Source: JACJYM01 sp965230495 (GTDB taxonomy: Bacteria > Bacteroidota > Bacteroidia > Chitinophagales > Saprospiraceae). Taken from it: a stretch of DNA of 64,000 nt. The DNA lies in NCBI GenBank assembly GCA_965230495.1, contig OZ246004.1, positions 1,488,001-1,552,000 on the forward strand. Reading direction: 5' to 3'. The translations under genes and the position numbers were made by a program. Under the pieces are notes generated by a model, which was given only the letters and a program-made list of their open reading frames with translations, did not search any database and had not been told where the DNA came from. Positions 34,753-44,331 of this stretch are shown one piece after another; position 1 is the stretch's first letter; each line of letters begins with the position of its first letter.

Positions 34753-35790
34753 ATGTACGTAAAGAAAAATTTTGGATTACAAAGTATTCTTAGATTCTCT
34801 GGTGGACACATACTATGGATTACCTTATGGTCTATAGTTGCGACCTCAATATATTTATTTTTTCATTTCGAATGGCTCAATATTCCATGGCTTCCTTTAT
34901 CAATCATCGGTACTGCTGTGGCTTTTTATATTGGTTTTAAAAACAATCAGGCTTATGACAGACTATGGGAAGCAAGAAAAATATGGGGTGCCATTGTCAA
35001 TTCAAGTAGAATGTGGGGAGCTGGTATAAGGGCCTTCGTAAGTAATCAATTTACTGAATCTGATATTCCAAAAGATGAACTCATAGCATGGCAGAGAAAA
35101 CTCATTTATCGACATATAGCGTATCTTTATTCTTTACGTAGTCAACTCTTGATTCCCACCCCATGGGAGCATATTAGTCAAGGGAAACATGTAAGAAATG
35201 CTACATTGAAGAGAATGGAGAGATGGGGGGTCGGATTGGTTAATGATGAAGTAACTAAAAAAGAATTGACTGACTATCTACCCAAATGTGAATTTGATAG
35301 GCTTATTAATTATCAAAACACAGCTACTCAAATTATTGATCAGCAAAGTCAGGATTTAAAAGAGTTGAGAGAAAAAAATCTTATTGATGACTTCAGACAC
35401 ATGGAATTACAAAATATTTTAAACGATTTCTATACCCATCAAGGTAAATGTGAGAGAATCAAGAAATTTCCTTTGCCTAGACAGTATGGTAGCATGAGTT
35501 TCATTTTTGTAGGTTTGTTTATCTTTTTATTACCATTCGGAATGGTATCTGAATTTCATAAATTAGGGCATATTGCAGTTTGGTTATCCGTACCGTTTAC
35601 AGTAATTATAGGCTGGGTTTATATTATGATGGAACTAGTAGGTGACTATTCTGAAAATCCGTTTGAAGGATTAGGAAATGATATCCCCATGTTATCATTA
35701 TGCCGAGTCATAGAAATAGATTTAAAAGAAATGCTTGGTGATAAAGATATTCCACCTAAGATAGAAGCTAAAAATGGGGTGCTGATGTAA
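34753..35790 (+). CDS. Bestrophin family anion channel
   Basis: A 345-residue integral membrane protein of the bestrophin/UPF0187 family, which forms pentameric chloride-type channels. Landmarks are SGGHILWITLWSIVATSIYL (first segment), the signature NNQAYDRLWEARKIWGAIVN, and a second membrane pair near 255-290 (MSFIFVGLFIFLLPFGMVSE), followed by NPFEGLGNDIPM. It starts 14 bases after the M1-like gene and is likely cotranscribed. Role in osmotic or pH balance is inferred. Confidence 0.9.
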   Translation: MYVKKNFGLQSILRFSGGHILWITLWSIVATSIYLFFHFEWLNIPWLPLSIIGTAVAFYIGFKNNQAYDRLWEARKIWGAIVNSSRMWGAGIRAFVSNQFTESDIPKDELIAWQRKLIYRHIAYLYSLRSQLLIPTPWEHISQGKHVRNATLKRMERWGVGLVNDEVTKKELTDYLPKCEFDRLINYQNTATQIIDQQSQDLKELREKNLIDDFRHMELQNILNDFYTHQGKCERIKKFPLPRQYGSMSFIFVGLFIFLLPFGMVSEFHKLGHIAVWLSVPFTVIIGWVYIMMELVGDYSENPFEGLGNDIPMLSLCRVIEIDLKEMLGDKDIPPKIEAKNGVLM

Positions 35791-35835
35791 AAACATTGAA
35801 TTAAAATTCAAACAAGCTAATAAGAGACTATCTTT

Positions 35836-38262
35836 TTACCTTACCATTAGTTTCTTCACTAATGTTCCTTTATCAGTTTCGACCAAGATTGAGTACAATC
35901 CTTTGTCCCAATCTTCAGTAATTAGTTGATATGAATTACTATTAATATTATTCGCTCTACTGACGATCCTACCCTGTAGATCAAGTACACTCAGTGAATA
36001 CATCTGGTGTCCATCATTCATATGAATGGTAGTATATCCCTGAGCAGGATTTGGAAATACTATCAGGTCTTTGATGTCTAATGTAGATTCTTCCTCCTTA
36101 TTTTTTAATCGTAATGTAGCCGAGCCTGACGTATTCGGTAACCGATATACTCGACCATCTGCTCCTTGCATTACGACATTACTCATATTGATGTTAAACT
36201 CAAACTCTTTTGAATTTTTAAGCTTAAAGCCTTCTATTTCATCCTCTACTATAAAGGATAGTGTCGCAATCACCCCATATCCTGAAGCCGACAAACCGGA
36301 TGTCCTCGTAAAACCTGACTCAATCGTACCATCTTGTGGTACTTGGTTTAAATATACATTAGATGCATTATTAGCTAGCCAGCTATCCGTATGATAAACG
36401 CAATCCATACTTGCCGAATCCGCAATACCCTCCGCTACTGATAAATTGAACGCAAACCCTTCCATATCAATAACCGGAAATGCTTCATTGCCTAAGATTA
36501 CATCTATTAAAAGTAAATCACCAGAATCTACTTCTGTTTGTTGAAAGTCAAAAAGCAGTGGATAATCCTTTAAATAATAATTCTCTAACGGCACAAAATT
36601 ATTCAACAAAGAATAATTGTCTTCTATCACATCTAAATCCTCAATGTCTATAATACCATCACCGTTAGCATCTGCATTTTTTCCATTGATTCCATTATAA
36701 TAATCACTATCCCAATTATCACTAAAATTTCCGAGCCATTCACCTGAATCTTCTCTATCTGTCCCTGCATTTCCAAAACACATGCCTAGTGGAAGAATAT
36801 CTCTCACAGATACTTTTCCATCCTTATTTAAATCTCCGGCCCATACACAATCCGGCCCTTCGCAAACACAATCATCATTTTCTATGTCCAGGATTTCAAC
36901 ATAAACTTTATAGTTATTGCAAGAACCATTAATACAGTACTTAACTGTAAATTCATCATTTCCTATAAAACCTGTAAAAGGCGTATATCTGATGCTACTA
37001 ACCACTGAGTACTCATTACACTCATCAGAGATTTCTCCATCCTCAAAGTACAACGTTCCATGCATAGGTGCCACCTGTTCTTCAAAAGAATATCCTTCCA
37101 AAGGAACTTCATAGCTTATAACCAAGTCTGTATTCTTAAGAGTGTTAAATTCATACTTCACAGAATACTGAGGAGCCATATCACCGACATAAATATAAAT
37201 ATCCTCTTTCTCAATAGTTGTTCCGTCTAGGTCAACTTCATACCAAAGTTTCTTGACTCCTACAAAACCAGTGGGTGGTGTATAAGTAAGTGTATTAACA
37301 TCAGTTAAAACCAAATCATCTGAAAAATCAACAATATCGCTTTCTGTATCATCATTATCCAAAGGATTGAAAGAAACTGAAGTATTTTTTGCCGTATATA
37401 TATCGTCCTCAACAAGTAATCCCTCGTCTTCCGATTGAATAATGTTAATAAACACTGTTCTGGAATTGCCGTTATCCGCAATAAAACTAAGTGTATCCCC
37501 CACTTCCGATGTTTCCTCTTCAATACTGTATTTAAATACAGCAGAATTCACTCCCTCCACACTGGCAATATCGGATTCTTCTTCTAATTCATATCCACCA
37601 TGAGTAAACATTATTACCGTAGATCCGGATTCTGATACCGAATAATATAAAGAGTCTTCTGAAGGCACATTCAAATCCTCATACACCACATATACCGTGG
37701 CTCTAGAATGTGTGCCTAAGGAATCAACTATTGTATAATTTATATAATCCTTATCAATATTATCAACTGGAGCATATGTAAAGGTATCATTTAATATAGA
37801 GCAAGTTCCATATAATGTTTGGGTCAAATGAACTGTATAATCAGTCAATGAAATGGAATCATTTGCCAATGGATCAAAATCATAGCTATTTAGATCACTG
37901 ACAATAATGGCATCATCTTCTGCATCCACAATAGAATTAACATAAGTAATTTCAAACGATTTTGACTTGGTCTGTGGAATCGGAGGAAATCCGATAGGAG
38001 GCTCTAACCACTGCACATCAAAAGAGATAACTCCAGTCCAATCAGTGTCAGGAGTCAAAGACAACTCTCCATCTTCGTCAACAATTATTTCGCCACCCGT
38101 TGGGTTACCATCAAAAGAAAAATTAGACCCTCCATTTGTCTCAATGGTATGATAAAACATCTGATTGGCATACAGAGTATCAGTAAAATCTTGAGAATAA
38201 AGGGTACAAGAGCACATAAAAAGAACAGCACAAGCTAAGCCCTTAATGTATCGCTGTATCAT
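35836..38262 (-). CDS. Large T9SS cargo with cadherin/Ig-like and dockerin-like domains
   Basis: An 808-residue secreted protein. The signal peptide is MIQRYIKGLACAVLFMCSCTLYSQ. Residues to about 460 are tandem acidic beta-sandwich repeats of the kind that lead with VDAEDDAIIV and contain YTPPTGFVGVKKLWYEV or YTPFTGFIGNDEFTVKY (cadherin-like/tandem Ig). Then come two dockerin-like calcium loops, GDLNKDGKVSVRDILPLG and DANGDGIIDIEDLDVI. A cohesin-like region follows, and a type A sorting domain (FPNPAQGYTTIHM ... KGLYSILV ... KKLMVR) ends it. Probably a surface adhesin or scaffold. The start at 38262 is chosen over 38286 because the signal peptide begins there. Confidence 0.85.
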   Translation of the reverse strand: MIQRYIKGLACAVLFMCSCTLYSQDFTDTLYANQMFYHTIETNGGSNFSFDGNPTGGEIIVDEDGELSLTPDTDWTGVISFDVQWLEPPIGFPPIPQTKSKSFEITYVNSIVDAEDDAIIVSDLNSYDFDPLANDSISLTDYTVHLTQTLYGTCSILNDTFTYAPVDNIDKDYINYTIVDSLGTHSRATVYVVYEDLNVPSEDSLYYSVSESGSTVIMFTHGGYELEEESDIASVEGVNSAVFKYSIEEETSEVGDTLSFIADNGNSRTVFINIIQSEDEGLLVEDDIYTAKNTSVSFNPLDNDDTESDIVDFSDDLVLTDVNTLTYTPPTGFVGVKKLWYEVDLDGTTIEKEDIYIYVGDMAPQYSVKYEFNTLKNTDLVISYEVPLEGYSFEEQVAPMHGTLYFEDGEISDECNEYSVVSSIRYTPFTGFIGNDEFTVKYCINGSCNNYKVYVEILDIENDDCVCEGPDCVWAGDLNKDGKVSVRDILPLGMCFGNAGTDREDSGEWLGNFSDNWDSDYYNGINGKNADANGDGIIDIEDLDVIEDNYSLLNNFVPLENYYLKDYPLLFDFQQTEVDSGDLLLIDVILGNEAFPVIDMEGFAFNLSVAEGIADSASMDCVYHTDSWLANNASNVYLNQVPQDGTIESGFTRTSGLSASGYGVIATLSFIVEDEIEGFKLKNSKEFEFNINMSNVVMQGADGRVYRLPNTSGSATLRLKNKEEESTLDIKDLIVFPNPAQGYTTIHMNDGHQMYSLSVLDLQGRIVSRANNINSNSYQLITEDWDKGLYSILVETDKGTLVKKLMVR

Positions 38263-38666
38263 AACTATATTCCGTGCGATGTTCAAGTTAGGTTATTTAA
38301 GACCACAATATACGTTTTTATACTTTACATTTAGTCATTTAATATAAAGAATCTTTCTTATCGAAATGTTAAGTTTTTTAAATATAAAAAATTGTTTGAA
38401 AATAAAACACTTACACATTATCAATTGCGTACATATATTAAAAATAATTATTATACAAATAACAATATTATTACATATATCAATATATATCAATCAAGCT
38501 TCAACATATTATAAAAAAAATATATTACAATAACCCAATATTGAATACACAAAATAATGGTACGTTTAGTATCTTTATTAAAATAGTGTAGCTATTGAAA
38601 GTGGATATTGAGAAGGTAATAATCAAAACTCTGATTATTGAATAATATGTAAACCCGGACCCGGCC

Positions 38667-38712
38667 TTCCCTTAAAAGAGAAAGAATAGGCAAAAGTTCC
38701 CTTTTAAGGGGA
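38667..38712 (+). repeat. Hairpin before the helical protein gene
   Basis: TTCCCTTAAAAG (38667-38678) pairs with CTTTTAAGGGGA (38701-38712) with one G-T pair and a 22-base loop, 23 bases before the ATG at 38736. The surrounding gap 38287-38735 is otherwise AT-rich with no gene; a TATCTTTA box at about 38570 could be a promoter. Confidence 0.5.
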
Positions 38713-38735
38713 TTTAGGGGTTAAAACGAATAGAA

Positions 38736-40178
38736 ATGAGAAAGAAAAAAATTCATCAAGCATTGCAAGGCTTGGATATATATCAACTTAACGCATTCAA
38801 AAAATTCATCATTTCCCCATACTTCAATCAAAATGAAAAAATCACAGAATACTTCCTTTTACTAGAACGTACTTTGAGAAATGAAGAATCCCTTGATCTT
38901 TTAAAAGATGAAGAGGTATGGAAAAACCTTACCAAAGAAAAATACGAAAATGTAAAGTTTAGAAAATTAAGTTCTGATCTGTATCGTTTGTTTGAAAAGT
39001 TTTTATCGCAAAAAGCTTTAGAAAACGATGACAACTATCAATTATTATTACAATCTCGTTATGCCAAGAATATCAACAGTGAAGTGGTGCACAGCGATAT
39101 CAATCGCAAAATAGAACTGAATCTCAAAAAGACCAATGCTGTATCTTCAAATAAAATTCTGGAATCCTTTCTATTGAAAAAGGATCTCTATGGCCTTAAG
39201 ATAGAATATGAAAAGAAACATAAATCATACAAAGGTGATATAGTAACTTCTTTAAAAGACTTAGAATATGATCTTGATAAATTCTATCTAATTGAAAAAC
39301 TAAGAATATACAGTACCCTACTAAGTTGGTCTAGATTGAGTAAAATAGAACTCAATTATAATAAATTTGAAAGGTTTATTAGCCGCATCGCCACCGATCT
39401 CTTTAAAAATGTACCTGCCATCAAAATCTACAATATTATCTATCAACTGCAAACAAAAGATGAAGCTCGAGAAAGTTTTTTGGAATTGAAAGAACTTATA
39501 AAACAGCACAAATATGACTTTGAGCTAGAAGAGTTAAAGAATATTTACGAGGCAGCTATTTCTTATTGTATTCATAAACTAAACCAAGGAGATGAATCCA
39601 TGAATCGACAAATATTTGATCTCTATCAGGAAGCTTTGAAAGATGATGTATTTTTAAAAAATGACGAACTGTCTCCCACAACATTTAGAAATGTAGTGGC
39701 TGTTGCTCTACGACTTAAAGAATTCGAATGGACTGAAAGTTTTATTCATAAGTTTTCTCTAAAACTCAATATAAAATATCAAGAAAACGCTCTGAATTTT
39801 AATTTGGCCAGATTACATTTTTATCAAGGTAATTTCTGGGATTCTATTAGTAATTTACAATTAGTTAGTTATGACGACGTGTGGTATAATTTAAACTCAA
39901 GAACACTCTTACTGGCATGTTATTATGAATTAGATGAACAAGAAGTATTGGATTCTCAACTATCTAGTTTTCAAGTTTTTATTCGTAGAGAGCGGTCTTT
40001 GGGAAATAGAAAAAACAACTACTTAAACCTTATTAAATTTCTTAAAAAACTAGTAAAAGTTCCCACTAATAAAAATTCTAAGTTATTACAGTTAAAAGAT
40101 CAAGTCATAGAAACCAAAGGAGTGGTAAACAAACAATGGCTACTCGAAAAAGTTGATGAAAAATTAAACGGAAAATAG
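38736..40178 (+). CDS. Helical repeat protein, unknown function
   Basis: A 480-residue cytosolic protein without signal peptide or membrane segments. I do not recognise a named family; the start (KKKIHQALQGLDIYQLNAFKKFI) and overall look resemble conserved hypothetical proteins of Saprospira-type bacteria. It is nearly all alpha-helical, with TPR-like helix pairs in the second half (LNFNLARLHFYQGNFWDSIS, RTLLLACYYELDEQE). A scaffold or regulator role is plausible but unproven. It is monocistronic and ends one base before the convergent ABC ATPase gene. Confidence 0.65.
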   Translation: MRKKKIHQALQGLDIYQLNAFKKFIISPYFNQNEKITEYFLLLERTLRNEESLDLLKDEEVWKNLTKEKYENVKFRKLSSDLYRLFEKFLSQKALENDDNYQLLLQSRYAKNINSEVVHSDINRKIELNLKKTNAVSSNKILESFLLKKDLYGLKIEYEKKHKSYKGDIVTSLKDLEYDLDKFYLIEKLRIYSTLLSWSRLSKIELNYNKFERFISRIATDLFKNVPAIKIYNIIYQLQTKDEARESFLELKELIKQHKYDFELEELKNIYEAAISYCIHKLNQGDESMNRQIFDLYQEALKDDVFLKNDELSPTTFRNVVAVALRLKEFEWTESFIHKFSLKLNIKYQENALNFNLARLHFYQGNFWDSISNLQLVSYDDVWYNLNSRTLLLACYYELDEQEVLDSQLSSFQVFIRRERSLGNRKNNYLNLIKFLKKLVKVPTNKNSKLLQLKDQVIETKGVVNKQWLLEKVDEKLNGK

Positions 40179-40907
40179 TTATCGATTATACCGATGATTA
40201 GGATCAGAAATAGTAACCACCTTTTCATTTTTGATGTCTGACTCCACCAATCCATCCCTCAGTCTAATAATTCTGTGGGCGTGCTCTGATATATCAGGTT
40301 CATGAGTGACCAAAATGATCGTATTACCGGCATTATGCAATTTTTCGAAAATGGACATTATCTCAATAGAAGTCTTAGTGTCAAGATTTCCTGTTGGTTC
40401 ATCCGCTAGAATCAAAGCCGGATCATTAACCAAAGCCCTTGCAATAGCCACTCTCTGTCTTTGACCTCCAGAAAGTTCGTTTGGCTTATGGTCTACCCTA
40501 TCTCCAAGACCTACTAAATCAAGTGCATACTCGGCCTTTTCCAATCTTTGTTTTTTAGAAATACCAGCATAGACTAAAGGAAGGGCTACATTTTCTAAAG
40601 AACTTATTCGTGGTAAAAGGTTGAATGTTTGAAAGACAAATCCTATTTGTTTGTTCCTAACTTCGGCTAATTCGGAATCAGTCATGTTACTGACATCAAT
40701 ATTGTTCAACATATACCTCCCGGAAGTAGGTGTATCCAAACATCCCAACACATTCATTAGTGTTGACTTTCCCGAACCTGAAGGCCCCATTAAAGCCACA
40801 TAGTCATTAGAAAATATCTCCAATGATATCGACTTTAAAGCATGGATCGTCTCACCACCCATTTTATAAATCTTAGAAATTTCTTTAGTCTCTATTAATT
40901 TGTTCAT
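40179..40907 (-). CDS. ABC transporter ATPase, LolD/MacB type
   Basis: A 242-residue ATPase of the type that pairs with FtsX-like permeases. Seen are Walker A GPSGSGKSTLMN (about 42-53), LSGGQRQRVAIARAL and LILADEPTGNLD, as well as GFVFQTFNLLPR (Q loop). Such ATPases drive lipoprotein release (LolD) or mechanotransmission (MacB). No permease is adjacent, so the partner is elsewhere. The gene has its own promoter box. Confidence 0.9.
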   Translation of the reverse strand: MNKLIETKEISKIYKMGGETIHALKSISLEIFSNDYVALMGPSGSGKSTLMNVLGCLDTPTSGRYMLNNIDVSNMTDSELAEVRNKQIGFVFQTFNLLPRISSLENVALPLVYAGISKKQRLEKAEYALDLVGLGDRVDHKPNELSGGQRQRVAIARALVNDPALILADEPTGNLDTKTSIEIMSIFEKLHNAGNTIILVTHEPDISEHAHRIIRLRDGLVESDIKNEKVVTISDPNHRYNR

Positions 40908-40940
40908 TATTTAACTAAGCTAAGTACAAGACAAAGGTTT

Positions 40941-40948
40941 CAAAAATA
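40941..40948 (-). promoter_or_regulatory. -7 box for the LolD/MacB-type ATPase gene
   Basis: The minus strand reads TATTTTTG, an exact TAnnTTTG match 34 bases before the start at 40907. Confidence 0.45.
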
Positions 40949-41063
40949 CCTCAGAAGGCATAATAATTTAGATAAGATGTAGCATACCATCGTTTAAACA
41001 CTTATTATGCTATTTGATTATATATATGTAATTTTGATCAGCAATTTAATAATCGACCAACCC

Positions 41064-41693
41064 ATGAATAAAATTAAGCACATTGCCATTGCAGGCAATA
41101 TTGGAGCAGGCAAAACTACTCTTACCAATATGTTAGCTCTACATTATAAATGGGAAGCGATGTACGAAGACACCAGCACCAATCCTTACTTAAGTGATTT
41201 CTATCAAGATATGAGTAGATGGGCATTTAATCTACAGATCTACTTTCTTAATAGTAGGTATCAGCAAATTCTTAATATTAGAAAAGGAGACAAAACAGTT
41301 ATTCAAGACCGTACCATTTATGAAGATGCCAATATATTTGCCCCTAACCTTCACGACATGGGACTTATGCAAAAAAGGGATTTCGAAAACTATTACGATC
41401 TTTTCAAAACCATGTCCTCTCAGGTAGAAGCACCAGATTTACTGATCTATCTTCGATCAAGTATTCCAACTTTGGTAAAACATATTCATTTGAGAGGAAG
41501 AGACTATGAAGGAAGTATGAGCTTAGATTATCTCAAAAGATTAAACTCTAAATACGAAAAATGGATTTCCAATTATAAAGATGGGAAACTACTCATCATT
41601 GACACCGATAATCTTGATTTCAAAGAAAAGAAAGATGATTTTGGTAAAATCATAAATATGATAGATGCTGAGCTTTATGGTTTATTTAACTAA
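41064..41693 (+). CDS. Deoxynucleoside kinase
   Basis: A 209-residue kinase of the deoxyadenosine/deoxyguanosine kinase family, for salvage of deoxynucleosides. Motifs: P-loop AIAGNIGAGKTTLTNM, the substrate-binding DRTIYEDANIFA, and the lid LRSSIPTLVKHIHLRGRDYEG. The frame begins earlier, at 41007, but the ATG at 41064 gives the canonical start just before the P-loop and the upstream part is hydrophobic and atypical. Its end overlaps the convergent heavy-metal protein gene by 8 bases. Confidence 0.92.
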   Translation: MNKIKHIAIAGNIGAGKTTLTNMLALHYKWEAMYEDTSTNPYLSDFYQDMSRWAFNLQIYFLNSRYQQILNIRKGDKTVIQDRTIYEDANIFAPNLHDMGLMQKRDFENYYDLFKTMSSQVEAPDLLIYLRSSIPTLVKHIHLRGRDYEGSMSLDYLKRLNSKYEKWISNYKDGKLLIIDTDNLDFKEKKDDFGKIINMIDAELYGLFN

Positions 41694-41955
41694 CCCTTCC
41701 TATCATACAAGACACAAAAGATTTAGCTTTTTGAAACCCAGTACCAGTACCATGCAAGGGATATCCAGCATTAGCTAGTTTCGATATTATCTCTTCTCTA
41801 GTGTCTTCTACCTTTCTTCCTTTTATTGAAATAGTTTGAGTTTCTATATCTATATTTGATTCATATGTGTTGTCCACTGAATCGATAATTTTACGAATCG
41901 AATTAGCACATCCTCCACACTTTATATTCTCAACTTTTATTTTTATTTCGTTCAT
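41686..41955 (-). CDS. Heavy-metal-associated domain protein
   Basis: An 89-residue protein with one HMA (ferredoxin-like) domain: KVENIKCGGCANSIRK contains the C-x-x-C site, here C-G-G-C, that binds Cu(I), Zn or similar ions. It could be a small metallochaperone. The last 20 residues add a third Cys (VSCMIG) not usual in the family. No copper ATPase is adjacent. It overlaps the end of the kinase gene tail to tail. Confidence 0.88.
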   Translation of the reverse strand: MNEIKIKVENIKCGGCANSIRKIIDSVDNTYESNIDIETQTISIKGRKVEDTREEIISKLANAGYPLHGTGTGFQKAKSFVSCMIGRVS

Positions 41956-42004
41956 TCTATTGTTTTAACGAATAACCCAAAAATATCGTAAAATGTTCAA
42001 TTTT

Positions 42005-43285
42005 TTATATCCAAAAAGACGGAAAGAAATAGACAAGTAACAGGACGACTAATTGAATAACAAGAAAAGGTAATACTCCTCTGTAAATATCAATAGTCTT
42101 GACCTCAGGAGGCGTTACTCCTTTTAGATAAAATAAGGCAAAGCCAAATGGAGGAGTTAAAAATGAAGTCTGAAGATTTAGTGCCATTAATATTCCAAAC
42201 CATAATAGATCAATATTATACGAAGTCAGAATGGGCAAAACAATAGGAACTATGATAAATATGATTTCAATAAAATCGATAAAAAATCCAGCAATAAAAA
42301 TGATAACCATTAAAACTAAAATAAACTGATCAGCTGTCAAGTTAAGGTTATTGACCATTGCAATCATCAAATCTTCTCCTCCTAAACCCCTGAATACCAA
42401 GGCAAATGTAGTAGCCCCAAGTAGTATAAGAAAAACCATACTCGTCAATTTGGTGGTCTCCACATTAACTCTTTTAATCGTTTCCCAGTTCAATTTTCCA
42501 CTTAATTTGGAAATAATCATGGCCCCCATAGCTCCCACTGCTGAAGCCTCCGTAGGAGATGCTATTCCCATAAAAATAGAACCTAACACAAGAAGAATTA
42601 AAAGAAGTGGCAAAACGAAAACATACACCATCTCCTTTAGACTTATTCGATGACTATCCGTTCGATCTATCTTGATGTTTTGGCCCTCATTTGTGAAATT
42701 AGCCCTAAAAAGCACATACATTATATATAGTACAACCAACAAAACCCCAGGATAAATTGCAGACGAAAATAAATCACCTACTGACACATTCAATACACTT
42801 CCCAATAGAATAAGTACAATAGATGGGGGAATTATTTGCCCTAAAGTTCCTGAAGAAGCTATGGTTCCTGTACTTAGTGCATTACTATAATTATTCTTTA
42901 GCATCGATGGTAATGAAATCAGCCCCATGGTAATAACCGTCGCTCCAACAATACCCGTGCTGGCCGCTAAAAGAGTCCCTACTATAATTACGGAAACCGC
43001 CAACCCTCCTTTTATCTTTCCAAAAAGAGAAGACATGGTAACTAGTAAGCTTTCCGCTAAACCGGATTTCTCAAGAATCAGTCCCATGTAAATAAACAAA
43101 GGAACAGAAATCAAAACATAATTTTGAAGTATGCCCATTATTCTCAAGGGCAAAAGATCTAAAAAATCAGGCACAAAAATTAACCCAAACAGTACAGAAA
43201 CACCCCCAAGCACTAAGGCAATTGGATAACCTACCAAAGTAAATACCAGAACAAGTATAAACAATATAATCGGCAACCACTCCAT
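42005..43285 (-). CDS. TRAP transporter large permease (DctM/SiaM type)
   Basis: A 426-residue inner-membrane protein of the TRAP-T large subunit (DctM) family with about 12 membrane segments. It forms the sodium-driven transport channel for organic acids. Seen are LVGYPIALVLGGVSVLFG, SGTLGQIIPPSIVLILLG (Pro-rich family loop), and SPTEASAVGAMGAM. It starts one base after the end of the small subunit gene. A periplasmic binding protein (DctP) gene, normally adjacent, is missing from the window. Confidence 0.93.
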   Translation of the reverse strand: MEWLPIILFILVLVFTLVGYPIALVLGGVSVLFGLIFVPDFLDLLPLRIMGILQNYVLISVPLFIYMGLILEKSGLAESLLVTMSSLFGKIKGGLAVSVIIVGTLLAASTGIVGATVITMGLISLPSMLKNNYSNALSTGTIASSGTLGQIIPPSIVLILLGSVLNVSVGDLFSSAIYPGVLLVVLYIMYVLFRANFTNEGQNIKIDRTDSHRISLKEMVYVFVLPLLLILLVLGSIFMGIASPTEASAVGAMGAMIISKLSGKLNWETIKRVNVETTKLTSMVFLILLGATTFALVFRGLGGEDLMIAMVNNLNLTADQFILVLMVIIFIAGFFIDFIEIIFIIVPIVLPILTSYNIDLLWFGILMALNLQTSFLTPPFGFALFYLKGVTPPEVKTIDIYRGVLPFLVIQLVVLLLVYFFPSFWI

Positions 43286-43768
43286 TTATTCTTGAGTCGG
43301 TTTTTTTATAAAATAATTTAGAATTTGTATCAAACCTTGAATAAGTAAGAGAACAAATGCCAATACAATAAAGCCTTTTATTACAAATCTGCCCGGTAGT
43401 CCTCCTGGATCTGGTGAACCTTCTCCAAATGCCCATGAATTAATAAATATCTTATATGATTTGACAATGCCAATATAACACCAGGGAATTAAGAAAAAAA
43501 TATGTCCCAAAATATTTACATTTCTTTTATATCTCTCTCCCCTGCCATTATAAATGATGTCCACTCTTATGTGCTCATCCACCTGCAAAGTATAAGCTAT
43601 TCCTAATAAAAAGATAAGAGCAAAAAGATGCCATTCCAGCTCAATGATCCATGTTTGAGAAGAATTGAATACATACCTGAATATTACATCTAAAACTATT
43701 AATATAATTAACACCAAATTGAGGTAGCTCGCGTACTTACCAATAACTTCTATTACCTTACTGAACAT
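43286..43768 (-). CDS. TRAP transporter small permease (DctQ type)
   Basis: A 160-residue membrane protein with four membrane segments. LVLIILIVLDVIFRYVFN and WIIELEWHLFALIFLLGIAY match the small TRAP subunit, which docks to the large subunit. A second half has RVDIIYNG and a final membrane helix pair. It lies 11 bases after the msrB gene and is followed immediately by dctM, so the pair is cotranscribed, possibly with msrB. Confidence 0.9.
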   Translation of the reverse strand: MFSKVIEVIGKYASYLNLVLIILIVLDVIFRYVFNSSQTWIIELEWHLFALIFLLGIAYTLQVDEHIRVDIIYNGRGERYKRNVNILGHIFFLIPWCYIGIVKSYKIFINSWAFGEGSPDPGGLPGRFVIKGFIVLAFVLLLIQGLIQILNYFIKKPTQE

Positions 43769-43779
43769 TTTATCAAGTG

Positions 43780-44310
43780 TTAATTCTCCGTTGGTATAAA
43801 CTCAAGTGAAACACTATTGATACAATATCTTAGTCCAGTGGGATCAGGACCATCTTCGAAAACATGCCCCAAATGGCTCTCACATCTTGCACACATAACT
43901 TCCGTACGAGGATATCCCAAATTATAATCAGTAGCCTCTAATATAACATTCTCATCCTCAGGCTCATAAAAACTAGGCCACCCCGTTCCACTATCAAATT
44001 TAGTTTTACTATCAAACAAAGGAATGCCACAGGCTCCACAGGCATATCTTCCCTCCTTTTTGGAGTCATGATACTCTCCAGTAAAAGCTCTTTCAGTACC
44101 TTTCTGCCTTAAAACATAAAATTCTTTCTTGGTAAGCTCATCCTTCCATTCTTCTTCGCTCTTATAAACCTTGCTTATTTTCTTCCCATTATTTAAAACA
44201 ATGAAAGAATCCTGTATAACTGCAATCTCTGAATTTTTAATTTGCTTTTTTTCAGCCGATTTACAAAACATAAAATTTAACAATCCAAATACTATCACTA
44301 AATACTTCAT
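43780..44310 (-). CDS. msrB: Peptide-methionine (R)-S-oxide reductase, lipoprotein
   Basis: Repairs oxidised methionine (R form) in proteins. The 176-residue protein has a lipoprotein signal (MKYLVIVFGLLNFMFC) so it acts outside the cytosol. The MsrB domain has ACGACGIPLFDS (zinc Cys pair), GTGWPSFYEP, MCARCESHLGHVFEDGPDPT (second zinc pair) and RYCINSVSL with the catalytic Cys. Length is that of a one-domain MsrB with a signal. Upstream neighbours are small membrane proteins of unknown role. Confidence 0.95.
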   Translation of the reverse strand: MKYLVIVFGLLNFMFCKSAEKKQIKNSEIAVIQDSFIVLNNGKKISKVYKSEEEWKDELTKKEFYVLRQKGTERAFTGEYHDSKKEGRYACGACGIPLFDSKTKFDSGTGWPSFYEPEDENVILEATDYNLGYPRTEVMCARCESHLGHVFEDGPDPTGLRYCINSVSLEFIPTEN

Positions 44311-44331
44311 ATGCTAAGTTTTAATTTAATA

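Noticed and set aside
36071..37114. Plus-strand frames opposite the large T9SS cargo gene
   Set aside because: They are antisense shadows of a long repetitive gene and show no signal, domain or start context.
38340..38530. Very AT-rich stretch as a possible origin of replication
   Set aside because: No DnaA-box cluster (TTATCCACA-like) is visible and no dnaA, dnaN or gidA-type neighbours are present; AT-rich gaps are common in this sequence.
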